Below, one piece after another: positions 1-11,571 of a stretch of 64,000 nucleotides of DNA (the stretch's first letter is position 1; each line of letters opens with the position of its first letter). The DNA lies in NCBI RefSeq assembly GCF_009389585.1, contig NZ_VIYG01000010.1:1-64000 (forward strand), given 5' to 3'. The position numbers and the translations under genes were made by a program. This DNA comes from Oceanobacillus sp. CFH 90083 (GTDB taxonomy: Bacteria; Bacillota; Bacilli; Bacillales; Amphibacillaceae). Under the pieces are notes generated by a model, which saw only the letters and a program-made list of their open reading frames with translations, did no database searches and was not told where the DNA came from.

Positions 1-82
1 TCAGTTTTCAAAGAGCAATTTCTTTGTCGCTGTTTCAAATTGGCGACTTTATTAATTTATCACACTTTCAATTTGTTGTCAA
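1..82 (-). promoter_or_regulatory. rRNA operon leader: promoter P2 and boxA
   Basis: Read on the minus strand, TTGACA (82-77) and TAAATT (59-54) are separated by 17 bases. They are followed by a boxA-like antitermination element, TTGCTCTTTGAAAACT (18-3), which is typical of the leader just before Bacillus 16S rRNA. The rRNA genes themselves lie outside the window to the left. Position just after lysS agrees with the B. subtilis lysS-rrnJ junction. Confidence 0.7.
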
Positions 83-159
83 CAACTTTTTTGATTTATT
101 TTGTTGTCATCTCACTGAATCGTTTGTGTGATGCGCATTGCGTTTATGCAACGATAATT

Positions 160-188
160 AATTTATCATGATTCTAAAATGAAAGCAA
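160..188 (-). promoter_or_regulatory. rRNA operon promoter P1
   Basis: On the minus strand TTGCTT (188-183), a 17-base spacer and TAAATT (165-160) form a second sigma-A type promoter about 105 bases upstream of P2. Both promoters share the same context around the -10 (TGATAAATTAAT). Tandem promoters are usual for Bacillus rRNA operons. Confidence 0.6.
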
Positions 189-309
189 GTCTTTTTTTAA
201 ATAAATTTACACAAGATAAATATTTCTATAATTCATTTTATTAAAGCAGTTTTATAAACCCTTTATAAATCACTGTTTTACAAGTCTGCTTCGATATGTT
301 TTCATATGT

Positions 310-346
310 AAAAAGCCCCGACAGAAGAAGATCTTCCATCAAGGCT
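310..346 (-). terminator. lysS terminator
   Basis: The minus strand carries a stem of up to 15 bp (with G-U pairs) running from AGCCTTGATGG to GTCGGGGCT, followed by five T. It separates lysS from the rRNA leader. Confidence 0.75.
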
Positions 347-368
347 GTTCACAAAACAAGATAATGAA

Positions 369-1952
<1,584 letters not shown>

Positions 1953-2004
1953 TTATCGCAGCTTAACCGGCAGTCCTTGCAGCATCTCATTGCAAGATTT
2001 CGGT

Positions 2005-2505
2005 TTATATATCTGACTTCCAAAGCCTTACATCTTCTTTATCCTGCTCCGGAAGATCTTCTAAATAAGCTTCTACAGACCTTTCGTGTACAGGTATCAT
2101 AAATTCAGGAGCAATTTCCGCTAACGGAATTAATACAAAAGCCCGCTCATGCATGCGAGGATGCGGTATAATCAATCTTTCTACTGTACTATTTTCATGA
2201 TTAAACGTCAAAATGTCAAGGTCAATGGTTCTAGGCCCAAATCGGATATCACGCTTTCGTCCAAGCTCCTTTTCAATCTGCTGACAACTATCGAGCAGCT
2301 CTATAGGCGATAAGCTTGTTTGGAGCTCTAATACCATGTTTAGAAAATCTGCTTGATGCAGATATCCAACTGGAGCAGTTTCATACACAGAGGATTTTTT
2401 TTGGATAGTAATACGCGTATCCGCTTCTAACAAATCTAATGCTTGCAGCAGATGTTCTTCTCTTGGTTCAATATTTGTTCCGAGCGCGATAAATGCTTGA
2501 TTCAT
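2005..2505 (-). CDS. folK: 2-amino-4-hydroxy-6-hydroxymethyldihydropteridine pyrophosphokinase
   Basis: Transfers pyrophosphate from ATP to 6-hydroxymethyl-dihydropterin, the step before dihydropteroate synthase in folate synthesis. The 166-residue product shows the HPPK pattern: ALGTNIEPREEHL at the start, ETAPVGYLHQADFLN, and the signature RKRDIRFGPRTIDLDIL near residue 95. Its start overlaps the folB stop by four bases (ATGA), so the two are translationally coupled. It is the last gene of a folP-folB-folK group. Confidence 0.96.
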   Translation of the reverse strand: MNQAFIALGTNIEPREEHLLQALDLLEADTRITIQKKSSVYETAPVGYLHQADFLNMVLELQTSLSPIELLDSCQQIEKELGRKRDIRFGPRTIDLDILTFNHENSTVERLIIPHPRMHERAFVLIPLAEIAPEFMIPVHERSVEAYLEDLPEQDKEDVRLWKSDI

Positions 2506-2867
2506 TTTGTTCTCTCCCTATAAATTTCTACAGCTACCGACTCATAATAACCCGGAATCGGCGGGTCAGGCTTTGTTACATGAATGGTACACGCCTCCAG
2601 TAACTCAAAGGAAATAAAAAGCTCGTCTGCAATTGCTTCCGCCAAAGCTTCAATAAGATGAAAGCTTTTTTTCTCTACAATGTCCTTAATTTTTTCATAC
2701 ACTTCTCCATAGTGTACGGAGTCTTCCATGGCATCGGACTCTCCCGCTTTCTTTAATGATAGATGCAGATCAGCATCGACATAAAAACGTTGACCTAATG
2801 TATTTTCTTCAGGTAAAAGCCCATGATATCCATAGAACTGCATCCGTTTCAAAATAATTTTGTCCAT
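2502..2867 (-). CDS. folB: Dihydroneopterin aldolase
   Basis: Converts dihydroneopterin to 6-hydroxymethyl-dihydropterin and glycolaldehyde. The roughly 121-residue product has the family features MQFYGYHGLLPEE near the start and HLIEALAEAIADEL in the middle. Two ATGs compete: 2873 (MKMDK) and 2867 (MDK). AGGG lies 9 bases before the second and only 3 before the first, so 2867 is preferred. Sits between folP and folK. Confidence 0.94.
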   Translation of the reverse strand: MDKIILKRMQFYGYHGLLPEENTLGQRFYVDADLHLSLKKAGESDAMEDSVHYGEVYEKIKDIVEKKSFHLIEALAEAIADELFISFELLEACTIHVTKPDPPIPGYYESVAVEIYRERTK

Positions 2868-2894
2868 TTTCATCTTCCCTTTTCTATATATTAA

Positions 2895-3710
2895 TTATAG
2901 CTTTGAATGGTAAATCGCATCCGCTACTTTGGCCGCTTCCCAATTAGCCTTCACATTATGCACACGAACGATATGCGCACCCTTAGTAATACCGACCACT
3001 GTTGTTGCCGCTGTTCCAACATCTCTTTGATCAGCAGGAACATCTAAAATATCACCGATAAATCTTTTTCGGGATGCGGCCAGGAGCAATGGGTAACCAA
3101 ATATCTTCAGCTCTTGCAGTTCTTTAATCATATATTGATTCTGTTCCATCGTTTTTGCAAAGCCGATGCCCGGGTCAATAATAATCTGATTGTCCTTCAC
3201 ACCTGCCTCTTTGGCAATCGAAATACTCTCTTGTAAGTCTGCTTTTACATCTGTGATGAAATCTCCGTAGTCCATATCTGTTCGATTATGCATTAAAATA
3301 ATTGGCACCTGATATTGAGCAGCGACCTCCGCAATTTTCGGATCCTTTTTCGCTCCCCAAATATCGTTTATGATGGAAGCACCAGCTTTTACAGCCTGCT
3401 CTGCTACAGCTGCTTTAAATGTATCGACGGATATAGGTATTTGCAAAGCATCTTTTAAAGCCTCGATGACCGGAAGAATTCTTTTTAGCTCCTCTTTCAC
3501 ACTGACAGGAGTGTGTCCCGGGCGAGTAGATTCTCCACCAACATCAATGATATCCGCTCCATCTTCCTCCATTTTCTGTGCTGCGGCAACTGCCTTTTCG
3601 ATGTCTGTATATCGCCCGCCATCTGAGAAGGAATCAGGGGTAACATTTAATATTCCCATAATATGCGTCCGTTTATATAAATCTAATTGAAAGTTTTTTG
3701 CCTGGATCAC
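2895..3710 (-). CDS. folP: Dihydropteroate synthase
   Basis: Condenses p-aminobenzoate with hydroxymethyl-dihydropterin pyrophosphate; the sulfonamide target. The 271-residue TIM-barrel product carries ILNVTPDSFSDGG (about residues 20-32), DIVGGESTRPG-like text (DVGGESTRPG), IIDPGIGFAKT and ASRKRFIG. The start is GTG at 3710, with AGGCGGG about 7 bases upstream. In B. subtilis the p-aminobenzoate genes pabB-pabA-pabC lie between cysK and folP; here cysK is directly upstream with its own terminator. Confidence 0.96.
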   Translation of the reverse strand: MIQAKNFQLDLYKRTHIMGILNVTPDSFSDGGRYTDIEKAVAAAQKMEEDGADIIDVGGESTRPGHTPVSVKEELKRILPVIEALKDALQIPISVDTFKAAVAEQAVKAGASIINDIWGAKKDPKIAEVAAQYQVPIILMHNRTDMDYGDFITDVKADLQESISIAKEAGVKDNQIIIDPGIGFAKTMEQNQYMIKELQELKIFGYPLLLAASRKRFIGDILDVPADQRDVGTAATTVVGITKGAHIVRVHNVKANWEAAKVADAIYHSKL

Positions 3711-3812
3711 TCGTTTTCCCGCCTCTTTTCTCTCAAAAATATATCTATTCTACATCCTACCTTAACAAGTGAAAGAAAAAAAGTGGGAAGCGCTGGTTAA
3801 AAAGAAGAACAT

Positions 3813-3849
3813 AAAAAAGGAGCCAGCTCCTCTTTAAACTGACTCCTTC
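3813..3849 (-). terminator. cysK terminator
   Basis: On the minus strand AAGGAGTCAG pairs with CTGGCTCCTT (10 bp, one G-U), then a run of T. It ends cysK and implies a separate promoter for folP in 3711-3812, which I could not place with confidence. Confidence 0.7.
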
Positions 3850-3861
3850 TATATTTCCACT

Positions 3862-4791
3862 TTATTCTTCGTCTTCAAACTGGTATAGAGCTGTAGAAAG
3901 GTAACGTTCGCCATTATCAGGAAGAATTGCAAGCACCTTCTTGCCTTTTCCTAATTCCTTCGCTACTTTTAGCGCTGCTGCAACGGCTGCTCCAGAGGAA
4001 ATGCCTCCCAGAATCCCGTTTGTCGTAGCGACCTTACGTGCTGCTTCAAATGCTTCTTCATTTTCAATCTGCAGCACTTCATCATAAATGGATGTATCAA
4101 GCACTTCCGGTTTAAAGCCTGCTCCAATTCCCTGAATTTTATGCGGTCCAGGATTTCCACCGGAAAGTACAGGTGAATCCTTTGGCTCAACAGCATAAAT
4201 TTTCACACCATCAAAATGGTTTTTAAGCACTTTTCCTGCACCGGTAATCGTTCCGCCTGTTCCAATTCCGGAAACAAAAGCATCTAATCCATCTGACATT
4301 TGCTCTACAATTTCTTTTCCAGTTGTTTTCTCATGAATTTCCGGGTTCGCAGGGTTGTTAAATTGCTGTGGCATAAAGTAACCTTTTTCCTCCTGCAGCT
4401 CCTTCGCCTTAGCAATAGCACCCTTCATTCCTTCAGCTCCTGGAGTTAATACTAATTTCGCCCCATAGGCTTTTAATAAATTACGACGTTCCTTACTCAT
4501 TGTATCCGGCATAACAAGAATTGCTCCATAACCTTTGGCAGTAGCAACCATTGCTAAACCGATTCCAGTATTACCACTTGTTGGTTCAACAATTGTATCA
4601 CCAGGCTTTAAGTCTCCTGATTTCTCTGCTGCCTCAATCATTGCTGCTGCAATACGATCCTTTACCGAGCTTCCAGGATTCATAAATTCTAATTTCACAT
4701 AGACCTCTGCACTCTGCTCATCTGTAACATTATGAAGCTTTACAATCGGTGTTCCACCAATTAAACCTGAAATATTATTTGCGACTGTCAT
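3862..4791 (-). CDS. cysK: Cysteine synthase A (O-acetylserine thiol-lyase)
   Basis: PLP enzyme that makes cysteine from O-acetylserine and sulfide. The 309-residue product has the PLP lysine in SSVKDRIA (Lys44), the asparagine loop [11 protein letters not shown] (residues 70-80) and the phosphate-binding [13 protein letters not shown]. Start ATG 4791 follows GGAGGAG with good spacing. In Bacillus, CysK also forms a regulatory complex with CymR; the sequence here cannot show that. Ends at a clear terminator. Confidence 0.96.
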   Translation of the reverse strand: MTVANNISGLIGGTPIVKLHNVTDEQSAEVYVKLEFMNPGSSVKDRIAAAMIEAAEKSGDLKPGDTIVEPTSGNTGIGLAMVATAKGYGAILVMPDTMSKERRNLLKAYGAKLVLTPGAEGMKGAIAKAKELQEEKGYFMPQQFNNPANPEIHEKTTGKEIVEQMSDGLDAFVSGIGTGGTITGAGKVLKNHFDGVKIYAVEPKDSPVLSGGNPGPHKIQGIGAGFKPEVLDTSIYDEVLQIENEEAFEAARKVATTNGILGGISSGAAVAAALKVAKELGKGKKVLAILPDNGERYLSTALYQFEDEE

Positions 4792-4936
4792 AAAACTCCT
4801 CCTAATACCAAGTAATTTTATATGATTTATATATAATGTATTTCTTTATGAGGAAAATGTCAATCCTAAAAGTGAAAAAAGTGCCTATTTTTCTAATTCT
4901 AAACCGATAAGCGAATATATCATCTGATGTTGCTTA

Positions 4937-5004
4937 ATTTAAAAAGAGCGATAAGAAGGGCCAAGAAGTTCAAGGTGACGTCATTTTTATTGGACTTTTT
5001 GAAC
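4937..5004 (-). repeat. Nested-palindrome repeat, short core-less copy
   Basis: About 68 bp with the family's right part (AAGGGCCAAGAAGTTCAAGG) joined directly to the left part, ending ATTGGACTTTTTGAAC. Compared with the full copy at 52066-52210, the central core is missing. Lies between hslO and cysK. The rest of 4792-5074 shows nothing else I can name. Confidence 0.75.
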
Positions 5005-5074
5005 ATCCTCTTATATAAAAAGCGGCTCATCATACTTTCCATCCGTATCATGAAACCGCTGTTTGCATACTTTT

Positions 5075-5953
5075 CTATGACTGTTTAAGCTCTTTTAATT
5101 CTTCTTCTGTAAAAGTATAGCGCTCATTACAGAAATGGCAGGTTGCTTCTGCTCCATGATCTTCATCAATCATCTGTTGAATTTCTTCCTCACCCAGCCC
5201 AATAATTGCATTCGCAAGTCTATCCTTCGAGCATTTACATTGAAATGCAATTGGCATTTTCTCCAATATATTTACATTGTCCTTATCAAACAAAGTATAT
5301 AGAATTTCTTCTGGTGTCTTCCCTTCCTGGATAAGAGACGAAATAGCAGGAAAAGATTGAATACGGTCCTCCAGCCGCTCAATTACTGCTTCATCTGCAC
5401 CTGGCATGACTTGTACAATAAAGCCGCCTGCAGCTAAAATACTTAAGTCGGGGTTAACCAGAACTCCTGCCCCTACTGCTGAGGGAACTTGCTCAGAGGT
5501 TGCAAAATAATACGTGAAATCTTCACTTATCTCACCGGAAACAATCGGTGTCTCCCCTGTGAAATAGTCTTTCATTCCTAAATCCTTGATAACACTGATG
5601 TTTCCTTCTGTTCCAACTGCTCTGGATACATCCAGCTTCCCTTTTTCATTTAAATCAAAATCGACATGCGGGTTGGTAACGTATCCCCGTACGTGACCTG
5701 CAGCATTTCCATCTGCAATAATAGCACCAATCGGTCCATTCCCCATTACTTTTACCGTAACAGAGTCATCTCCTTTTAACATTGCGCCCATCATTGCTGT
5801 CACCGTAATGGTACGGCCAAGCGCAGCAGAAGCTGTTGCCCATGTGTCTTGTCTCCGGCGGGCTTCTTCTACTGTTTCTGTCGATGTAACAGCATATGCG
5901 CGAATCATCCCGTTATAGGTGGTCGCTTTAATTAAATAATCCTTCACCATCAT
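5075..5953 (-). CDS. hslO: Redox-regulated molecular chaperone Hsp33
   Basis: Cytosolic holdase activated by oxidation, when it releases zinc and forms disulfides. The zinc motif is intact: CKCSK (CXC) and, 30 residues later, CHFCNE (CXXC). Length about 292 residues. An upstream in-frame extension to 5995 is rejected: GGAGGG sits just before the paired ATGs at 5953 and 5950. Lies immediately after coaX, as in B. subtilis; the PpiC-type yacD that separates hslO from cysK in B. subtilis is missing. Confidence 0.95.
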   Translation of the reverse strand: MMVKDYLIKATTYNGMIRAYAVTSTETVEEARRRQDTWATASAALGRTITVTAMMGAMLKGDDSVTVKVMGNGPIGAIIADGNAAGHVRGYVTNPHVDFDLNEKGKLDVSRAVGTEGNISVIKDLGMKDYFTGETPIVSGEISEDFTYYFATSEQVPSAVGAGVLVNPDLSILAAGGFIVQVMPGADEAVIERLEDRIQSFPAISSLIQEGKTPEEILYTLFDKDNVNILEKMPIAFQCKCSKDRLANAIIGLGEEEIQQMIDEDHGAEATCHFCNERYTFTEEELKELKQS

Positions 5954-5974
5954 TATCCCTCCATTTTCATATAT

Positions 5975-5993
5975 GTTCACCAAGCTTTTGAAC
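5975..5993. repeat. Miniature palindrome resembling repeat ends
   Basis: GTTCACCAAGCTTTTGAAC in the coaX-hslO spacer resembles the two ends of the intergenic repeat family brought together (GTTCAAAAAG and CTTTTTGAAC). It could be a collapsed copy or a chance palindrome. Confidence 0.35.
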
Positions 5994-6000
5994 ATCTTTT

Positions 6001-6771
6001 TTAGCTATCATACTTTTTGTGAATAAGATATAATCCATTCAGCGTTAAATATGGCTCCACATAATCTATTGTTTCCGATTCATAGGCAATTAATTTAGAC
6101 AGACCGCCTGTGGCAATGACGGTTGGCTTTGTTCCTTTTTCCTGTTTAATCCGTTTGACCAGTCCATCAACTTGTCCGATATAACCATAAAATACACCGG
6201 ATGTCATCGCCTCAACCGTGGAAGAGCCGATAACGTGCTGCGGTTTTTGGATCTCGATCTTTGGAAGCTTGGAAGCCCTGGTATTTAAAGCCTCCATCGA
6301 GATATTGACACCAGGAGTAATAATTCCGCCAGCATACCTTGCTTCTTCATCCACATAACAAAAAGTGGTCGCTGTTCCAAAATCAATAATAATTAATGGC
6401 GCTCCGTATTTTTCAATCCCTGCTATTGCATTCACAATGCGGTCTGCTCCAACTTCAGCCGGGTTTGGATAATTCATCTTCATCAGCTTGTCATAAGAGG
6501 CTTTCCCAATAACTACTGCATCTATGTTAAAGTAATCACGGCTCATTTTCTCTAAAGCAAACATAATAGGTGGTACCACAGAGGAAATAATCACTCCCGT
6601 AATATCTTTAAAATGGACTCCTCTGTATTCAAATAAAGAATGAATGAGTATGCCAAATTCATCTTCTGTTTTATAACGATCAGTTTTTATCCGCCAATGA
6701 TGAATCAGTTTATCATTATCAAAAACACCGAGAACCGTATTCGTGTTTCCTACATCAAGAACAAATAACAT
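6001..6771 (-). CDS. coaX: Type III pantothenate kinase
   Basis: Phosphorylates pantothenate, the first step of coenzyme A synthesis, without the feedback inhibition seen in CoaA. The 256-residue ASKHA-fold product has the phosphate loop [10 protein letters not shown] (residues 6-15), [12 protein letters not shown] and [18 protein letters not shown] lies 11 bases before ATG 6771, a little far. Transcribed before hslO, after ftsH. Confidence 0.95.
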   Translation of the reverse strand: MLFVLDVGNTNTVLGVFDNDKLIHHWRIKTDRYKTEDEFGILIHSLFEYRGVHFKDITGVIISSVVPPIMFALEKMSRDYFNIDAVVIGKASYDKLMKMNYPNPAEVGADRIVNAIAGIEKYGAPLIIIDFGTATTFCYVDEEARYAGGIITPGVNISMEALNTRASKLPKIEIQKPQHVIGSSTVEAMTSGVFYGYIGQVDGLVKRIKQEKGTKPTVIATGGLSKLIAYESETIDYVEPYLTLNGLYLIHKKYDS

Positions 6772-6962
6772 CTATCATCATACCTTCCTTCGTTTATTAG
6801 ACCGTTTCTTAGCAAATGCAGCATTCGCCACACTTTTGGTTAAATGTTTTTACAGCTGCTTAGATTAGACAAATCAGAAAAATTACTTCTCGCTTACCTA
6901 AAACTTAATATAACATACTTCTTTTCAGGAAAAACCCCAAAAGCATCCGCATTTAACCTGTC

Positions 6963-7002
6963 AAAAAAAGAAGCAGCCTTTCCATTCCCCAGGCTGCTTC
7001 TT
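6963..7002 (-). terminator. ftsH terminator
   Basis: AAGAAGCAGCC pairs perfectly with GGCTGCTTCTT on the minus strand, followed by a run of T. It lies after the repeat at 7012-7084, so that repeat is transcribed in the ftsH 3' untranslated region. Between 6772 and 6962 I see no gene; the coaX promoter must be there but is not obvious. Confidence 0.85.
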
Positions 7003-7011
7003 ATAAAGACT

Positions 7012-7084
7012 GTTCAAAAGTCACCAGCGGTCTTGATGGGGCGAGTAATCGCAGCCCCAAGTGATAAGCGGCACCTTTTTGAAC
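7012..7084. repeat. Nested-palindrome repeat, short copy with hairpin module
   Basis: Bounded by GTTCAAAAG and CTTTTTGAAC. The centre holds GGGGCGAGTAATCGCAGCCCC (7038-7058), the reverse of the hairpin module also seen at 34297, 44665 and 50088. Located just after the ftsH stop codon, before its terminator. Confidence 0.7.
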
Positions 7085-7111
7085 ACACATTTATCCATCT
7101 TTTTCAATCTC

Positions 7112-9163
7112 TTAGTTTTTACGATCTGAATCAGGGTCTTCCTTGTTATCATCAGAATCAGGTGTTTCTATTTTCTCAGAATAATCACCCATAATCGGAT
7201 CATTAATATAAGAGTCAGATTTCTTTTCAGCTCTTTCTTTCGCTTCTTCAAAGGAAAGACCTTTTTTATCCTCTTCCTCTTCATCCTTAGATTGGATGCT
7301 TACCTTCACATCATCTGAATTTTCTTCCGGCTCAGGAAGCTTTCCATCTTCAAAAAGAGATTTGATTTGTTTTGCATCGAGTGTTTCTACTTCTAATAAT
7401 GTCTGTGCAATCAACTCAAGCTGCTCTTTGTGCTCCGTCAAAATTGTTTTGGCACGATCATAACAGTAATTAATGAAATTCTGCATTTCCTGATCAATAT
7501 CATGGGCAATTGCATCAGAATATGTTTGTTCATTTTGAATGTCACGGCCAAGGAATACATTACCCCCACCGCCATTACTGAATTGAAGCGGACCAATCTT
7601 ATCACTCATACCAAATTCGGTAATCATTTTATGCGCGATACCTGTTGCACGCTGGAAGTCATTAGAAGCACCAGTACTTACCTCGCCAAAAATGATTTCT
7701 TCTGCAACACGACCGCCCAGTAAACCAGTGATTTTATCAAACAGCTCAGGTTTTGTCATAAAGTACCTGTCTTCTCTTGGAAGCATGACAGCATATCCAC
7801 CAGCTTGACCACGAGGAACAATCGTTACTTTATGAACCACATCTGCATCATCCAGCACCATCCCGATTACAGTATGACCACTTTCATGGTAAGCAACAAT
7901 ATTTCTTTCTTTTTCAGAAATAACTCTGCTTTTCTTTGCAGGTCCCGCAATAACACGGTCAATTGCTTCATCAATATCTGTCTGATCAATTTGCTTACGG
8001 TCAGCCCTTGCAGCAATTAACGCTGCTTCATTGAGTAAGTTCTCTAAATCTGCACCCGAGAACCCTGGTGTACGCATAGCAATTGTTTTTAAGTCAACAC
8101 TGTCGTCAAGCGGTTTATTTTTCGCATGAACACCAAGAACAGCTTCACGGCCTTTAACATCTGGACGATCTACCATAATTTGTCTGTCAAAACGTCCCGG
8201 ACGTAATAAAGCCGGGTCAAGAATATCAGCGCGGTTGGTTGCAGCGATCATAATGATACCTTCATTCGCTCCAAACCCGTCCATTTCAACCAGCAGCTGG
8301 TTTAATGTCTGTTCACGTTCATCATGTCCACCGCCAAGACCAGCTCCACGCTGACGGCCGACTGCATCAATCTCATCAATAAAGATAATACATGGCGCAT
8401 TTTTCTTCGCATTTTCAAATAAATCACGGACACGGGATGCACCTACCCCGACAAACATCTCTACGAAATCGGAACCGCTGATGGAGAAGAATGGTGTCCC
8501 CGCTTCACCGGCAACTGCTTTCGCTAATAATGTTTTACCTGTACCTGGAGGTCCGACAAGAAGGACACCTTTTGGAATACGTGCACCTACTTGCGAGAAT
8601 TTACGCGGATCTTTTAAGAATTCCACAACCTCTACAAGCTCTTGTTTCTCTTCGTCAGCACCAGCGACATCTTTAAAGCGAACTTTTTTCTTATCTTCCG
8701 AGTACATTTTTGCCTTACTCTTTCCGAAATTCATCACACGGCCGCCACCGCCGCCTCCTTGTGCCTGACTAAGGATGAATAATAAGAATAGACCAATCAA
8801 TAAGAATGGAATAATTCCAGTTAAGAATGTAAGCCAAGGACTAGGCTGCTCTTCTTCCTCTACCGTTAATTCACTTTGTTCACTTGCTCTTTCTGTAATT
8901 TGTGAAACAAGTGCTTCATTATCTGGTACTTGAGCAACAAATTCTGTCTCATCATCGTCTGTTAACTTACCCGTCAAACGAATGATACCATGTGACGGCT
9001 GAAAGGTCAGTTCCTTGATCTCACCATTATTTAAAGCATTCATAAATTGCTGTACATCATACTGCTCCTGATCTTCACTTGGATTATTAAACACTCCAAT
9101 TACACCAATAAGGATAATAAATAAGAGCATCCAGACAAAGACCTTGCGAAATATCTGATTCAT
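7112..9163 (-). CDS. ftsH: ATP-dependent zinc metalloprotease FtsH
   Basis: Membrane-anchored AAA+ protease that degrades regulators and misfolded membrane proteins. The 683-residue product has transmembrane segments at about 8-28 and 113-132, a glycine-rich linker, Walker A GPPGTGKT (204-211), Walker [16 protein letters not shown], the second region of homology, and the zinc site HESGH near residue 425. The C-terminal tail is acidic and low-complexity. GGAGGAGG precedes ATG 9163. Order tilS-hpt-ftsH-coaX is standard for Bacillaceae. Confidence 0.97.
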   Translation of the reverse strand: MNQIFRKVFVWMLLFIILIGVIGVFNNPSEDQEQYDVQQFMNALNNGEIKELTFQPSHGIIRLTGKLTDDDETEFVAQVPDNEALVSQITERASEQSELTVEEEEQPSPWLTFLTGIIPFLLIGLFLLFILSQAQGGGGGGRVMNFGKSKAKMYSEDKKKVRFKDVAGADEEKQELVEVVEFLKDPRKFSQVGARIPKGVLLVGPPGTGKTLLAKAVAGEAGTPFFSISGSDFVEMFVGVGASRVRDLFENAKKNAPCIIFIDEIDAVGRQRGAGLGGGHDEREQTLNQLLVEMDGFGANEGIIMIAATNRADILDPALLRPGRFDRQIMVDRPDVKGREAVLGVHAKNKPLDDSVDLKTIAMRTPGFSGADLENLLNEAALIAARADRKQIDQTDIDEAIDRVIAGPAKKSRVISEKERNIVAYHESGHTVIGMVLDDADVVHKVTIVPRGQAGGYAVMLPREDRYFMTKPELFDKITGLLGGRVAEEIIFGEVSTGASNDFQRATGIAHKMITEFGMSDKIGPLQFSNGGGGNVFLGRDIQNEQTYSDAIAHDIDQEMQNFINYCYDRAKTILTEHKEQLELIAQTLLEVETLDAKQIKSLFEDGKLPEPEENSDDVKVSIQSKDEEEEDKKGLSFEEAKERAEKKSDSYINDPIMGDYSEKIETPDSDDNKEDPDSDRKN

Positions 9164-9200
9164 TGCTTACCTCCTCCCAAATGGGGAAAAACTATAGTAA

Positions 9201-9230
9201 ATCGTATCATAGTAAAATCGCTTTATACAA
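9201..9230 (-). promoter_or_regulatory. Candidate ftsH promoter
   Basis: Minus strand TTGTAT, 18-base spacer, TACGAT with a TG extension (TGATACGAT), about 40 bases upstream of the ftsH start. Only 4 of 6 matches in the -10, so tentative. Confidence 0.35.
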
Positions 9231-9464
9231 ATAATTTAACCATTTTTGACGAATTATTTTTTTGGAATGTTTAAGAAGTCCAAAAATTTCATCGTGCTCT
9301 ATAAGTGCATCCTTTTATTAAAAATAATATTGCAAAATAATGTATAATATTATCCGGCATTATTTATTCAAATACATACATCGCTAACGAAGGAAAAAGC
9401 GATATTTTAAAACAATAGCTATACTCCTGTTCAAGCCTCTGCTACTATCTTTGTACTTTCACCA
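9231..9464. other. hpt-ftsH intergenic region
   Basis: AT-rich and gene-free. The stretch GGAATGTTTAAGAAGTCC around 9266-9284 resembles a decayed end of the intergenic repeat family. No convincing terminator for hpt is visible, so read-through into ftsH is possible. Confidence 0.4.
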
Positions 9465-10019
9465 TCAGCCGCCATAAATTTCCGGTTTGAGAACACCAAT
9501 GTAAGAAAGGTTTCGATATTTTTCTGCATAATCCAAACCATAGCCGACAACAAATTCATCCGGGACTTCAAAGCCAATCAGATCTGCTTTGATATCTGCT
9601 GTTCTGCCTGCCGGCTTATCTAACAGTGTCACAATCTTGATTGAATTTGCTTTACGATATTTAAAAAGGTCTACTAAGTAGCTTAATGTAAGTCCGCTAT
9701 CAATAATATCCTCCACAATGATAATATCGCGGCCCTCGACTTTCGTATTCAAGTCCTTTAGTATTTTCACTTCACCTGTGGAAGATGTTCCGCCATCATA
9801 GCTGGATACATCCATAAAATCCATTTCCAGGTGTGTTTCTGTATGACGAAGAATATCTGACATAAATGGCAGCGCACCTTTGAGTACACCAACAGCTAAA
9901 GGAAACTTGCCCTTGTATTCTTCTGTTAATACAGCACCAAGCTCCTTGCATTTTTCCTGAATTTCTTCCTCGCTTACTAAAATCTTTTCGATCTCGTCAT
10001 GAATTGTTCCTTGCACCAT
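9465..10019 (-). CDS. hpt: Hypoxanthine phosphoribosyltransferase
   Basis: Salvages hypoxanthine and guanine to IMP and GMP using PRPP. The 184-residue product has the PRPP-binding loop [12 protein letters not shown] at about residues 98-109 and an N-terminal [20 protein letters not shown] precedes ATG 10019 by 5 bases. Directly follows tilS with a 15-base gap, as in B. subtilis, where TilS and HprT also cooperate in controlling ftsH; that role is not visible from sequence. Confidence 0.95.
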   Translation of the reverse strand: MVQGTIHDEIEKILVSEEEIQEKCKELGAVLTEEYKGKFPLAVGVLKGALPFMSDILRHTETHLEMDFMDVSSYDGGTSSTGEVKILKDLNTKVEGRDIIIVEDIIDSGLTLSYLVDLFKYRKANSIKIVTLLDKPAGRTADIKADLIGFEVPDEFVVGYGLDYAEKYRNLSYIGVLKPEIYGG

Positions 10020-10034
10020 GTTTTCTCCTCCTAA

Positions 10035-11423
10035 TTATCGTTCCGAGCTAAATGTTAGCTTTATATTCATTCCTTTACCATTCTGTGCAGTCTCTGCTTT
10101 TTTTAGACCGGCAACCCAAAGAATAATCCCTTTATCATCCGTTATAATTGGCCAATTATCCCTTTGGCTTTTGGGAATCTTAGCATCTATAAAAATATCC
10201 TTCAGCTTTTTCGAACCATTTAGTCCTCTAACAGACATACGATCTCCGGCTTTTCTTACTCGGATATGTAGTGGTAATGAAATCGAATCTAGCGGAAAAA
10301 CAAAAGTTGACTCATTCTCTGCCGGTGCTTCTTTGACTTTCGTTGCCTCGATCCTTCTTCCATCAGGAAGCAACACTTCACCTGGAACTGGCAACAAAGA
10401 GGAATGAGCTGACTTCGTGGATGATGGATGACCAAATTGCAGATAAATCTGCCCATATACATTTGTCATACGGAGCCTTAAAGGAAAATCTATACTTGAG
10501 CTTCCATTCCGGCGTCTTAATAGGTCAAAAAAGGTTACTTCGTGGATATAAGATAGGTCTCTAGGTAAGGTTCCATATAGATAGTTTAATATTAGATGAA
10601 AGGCCCTCCTTTGTAAAGCCTGAGGAAACTCCAAAAAAGCTTCTGCAGTAAAACAAATTTCCCGTGTATTTTCGCGAAATTCCACCACTTTTTCCACCAT
10701 TTCTTTCGCTTGCTCCTGCAAGTATTGTTCATCCTGGGATAAGGTCTCACTCAGTGTCTGAATCGTCTCTGAAATATTTGGATTTTTCGCTTTGAGCAGC
10801 GGGGTAACATTTTTCCGGTAATAATTTCTCGTATACGTATCATCTGCATTTGTTTGATCCACTCGATAGGTCAATTGATGCTTGTTCAAATAAGCAAGGA
10901 TGTTATCTTTTGTCACAGCTAATAATGGACGGATAATTTCACCGCCTGGCAAGTCACGTCGCACCGGTATTCCTTTTAGTGCATTCGATGTGGCAATTCT
11001 TACCATCCGCATAACCATCGTTTCTATTTGATCGTCCGCATGATGGCCAAGCGCAAGAACATCTGCATTTTTTTCAAACATAAGCTTCTGATAGACCTCG
11101 TAGCGTAACTCACGTGCAGCAACCTCTTCGCTGACACCCTTCTCTTTTTGGTATTTTTTCACATCTACTGTTCTTACCACGCAAGGTATGTCCCATTTCT
11201 GACAAATTTCTTCCACAAACCGGCAGTCCTCTGCCGAATCTCCACTGCGTAATTGATGATCTACTGTTACCGCCACAAGTGTCAGCTTCCAATTGGATTG
11301 AAATTTCTTTAGAAAATGTAACAGCGCAATCGAATCTGGTCCCCCAGAAACACCGACAAGAACCGTTGCATGCGTTTGAATTAACTGATGCCTTCTGATA
11401 AATGCACACACTTGCTGCTCCAT
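10035..11423 (-). CDS. tilS: tRNA(Ile)-lysidine synthetase
   Basis: Converts C34 of the CAU-anticodon tRNA-Ile to lysidine so that it reads AUA. The product has the N-type ATP pyrophosphatase loop SGGPDS (residues 26-31), GHHADDQIET and a C-terminal substrate-binding domain. The first in-frame ATG (11459) has no ribosome binding site; ATG 11423 has GGGGGA 8 bases upstream and gives the usual start just before the PP-loop, 462 residues. Essential in Bacillus. Confidence 0.94.
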   Translation of the reverse strand: MEQQVCAFIRRHQLIQTHATVLVGVSGGPDSIALLHFLKKFQSNWKLTLVAVTVDHQLRSGDSAEDCRFVEEICQKWDIPCVVRTVDVKKYQKEKGVSEEVAARELRYEVYQKLMFEKNADVLALGHHADDQIETMVMRMVRIATSNALKGIPVRRDLPGGEIIRPLLAVTKDNILAYLNKHQLTYRVDQTNADDTYTRNYYRKNVTPLLKAKNPNISETIQTLSETLSQDEQYLQEQAKEMVEKVVEFRENTREICFTAEAFLEFPQALQRRAFHLILNYLYGTLPRDLSYIHEVTFFDLLRRRNGSSSIDFPLRLRMTNVYGQIYLQFGHPSSTKSAHSSLLPVPGEVLLPDGRRIEATKVKEAPAENESTFVFPLDSISLPLHIRVRKAGDRMSVRGLNGSKKLKDIFIDAKIPKSQRDNWPIITDDKGIILWVAGLKKAETAQNGKGMNIKLTFSSER

Positions 11424-11571
11424 CTCATTCTTCCCCCATCCAAGCCTTCTATTCGTCATATTAATCAGAAAAAAGTTGTCTTTTGACTATACCTCTATCA
11501 TACTCCTTTTTCAGAAACGGTTCAAAAGAGAGGATGCCAAAAAGTGCATTTTCGGTTTACCTTTTTTCCAG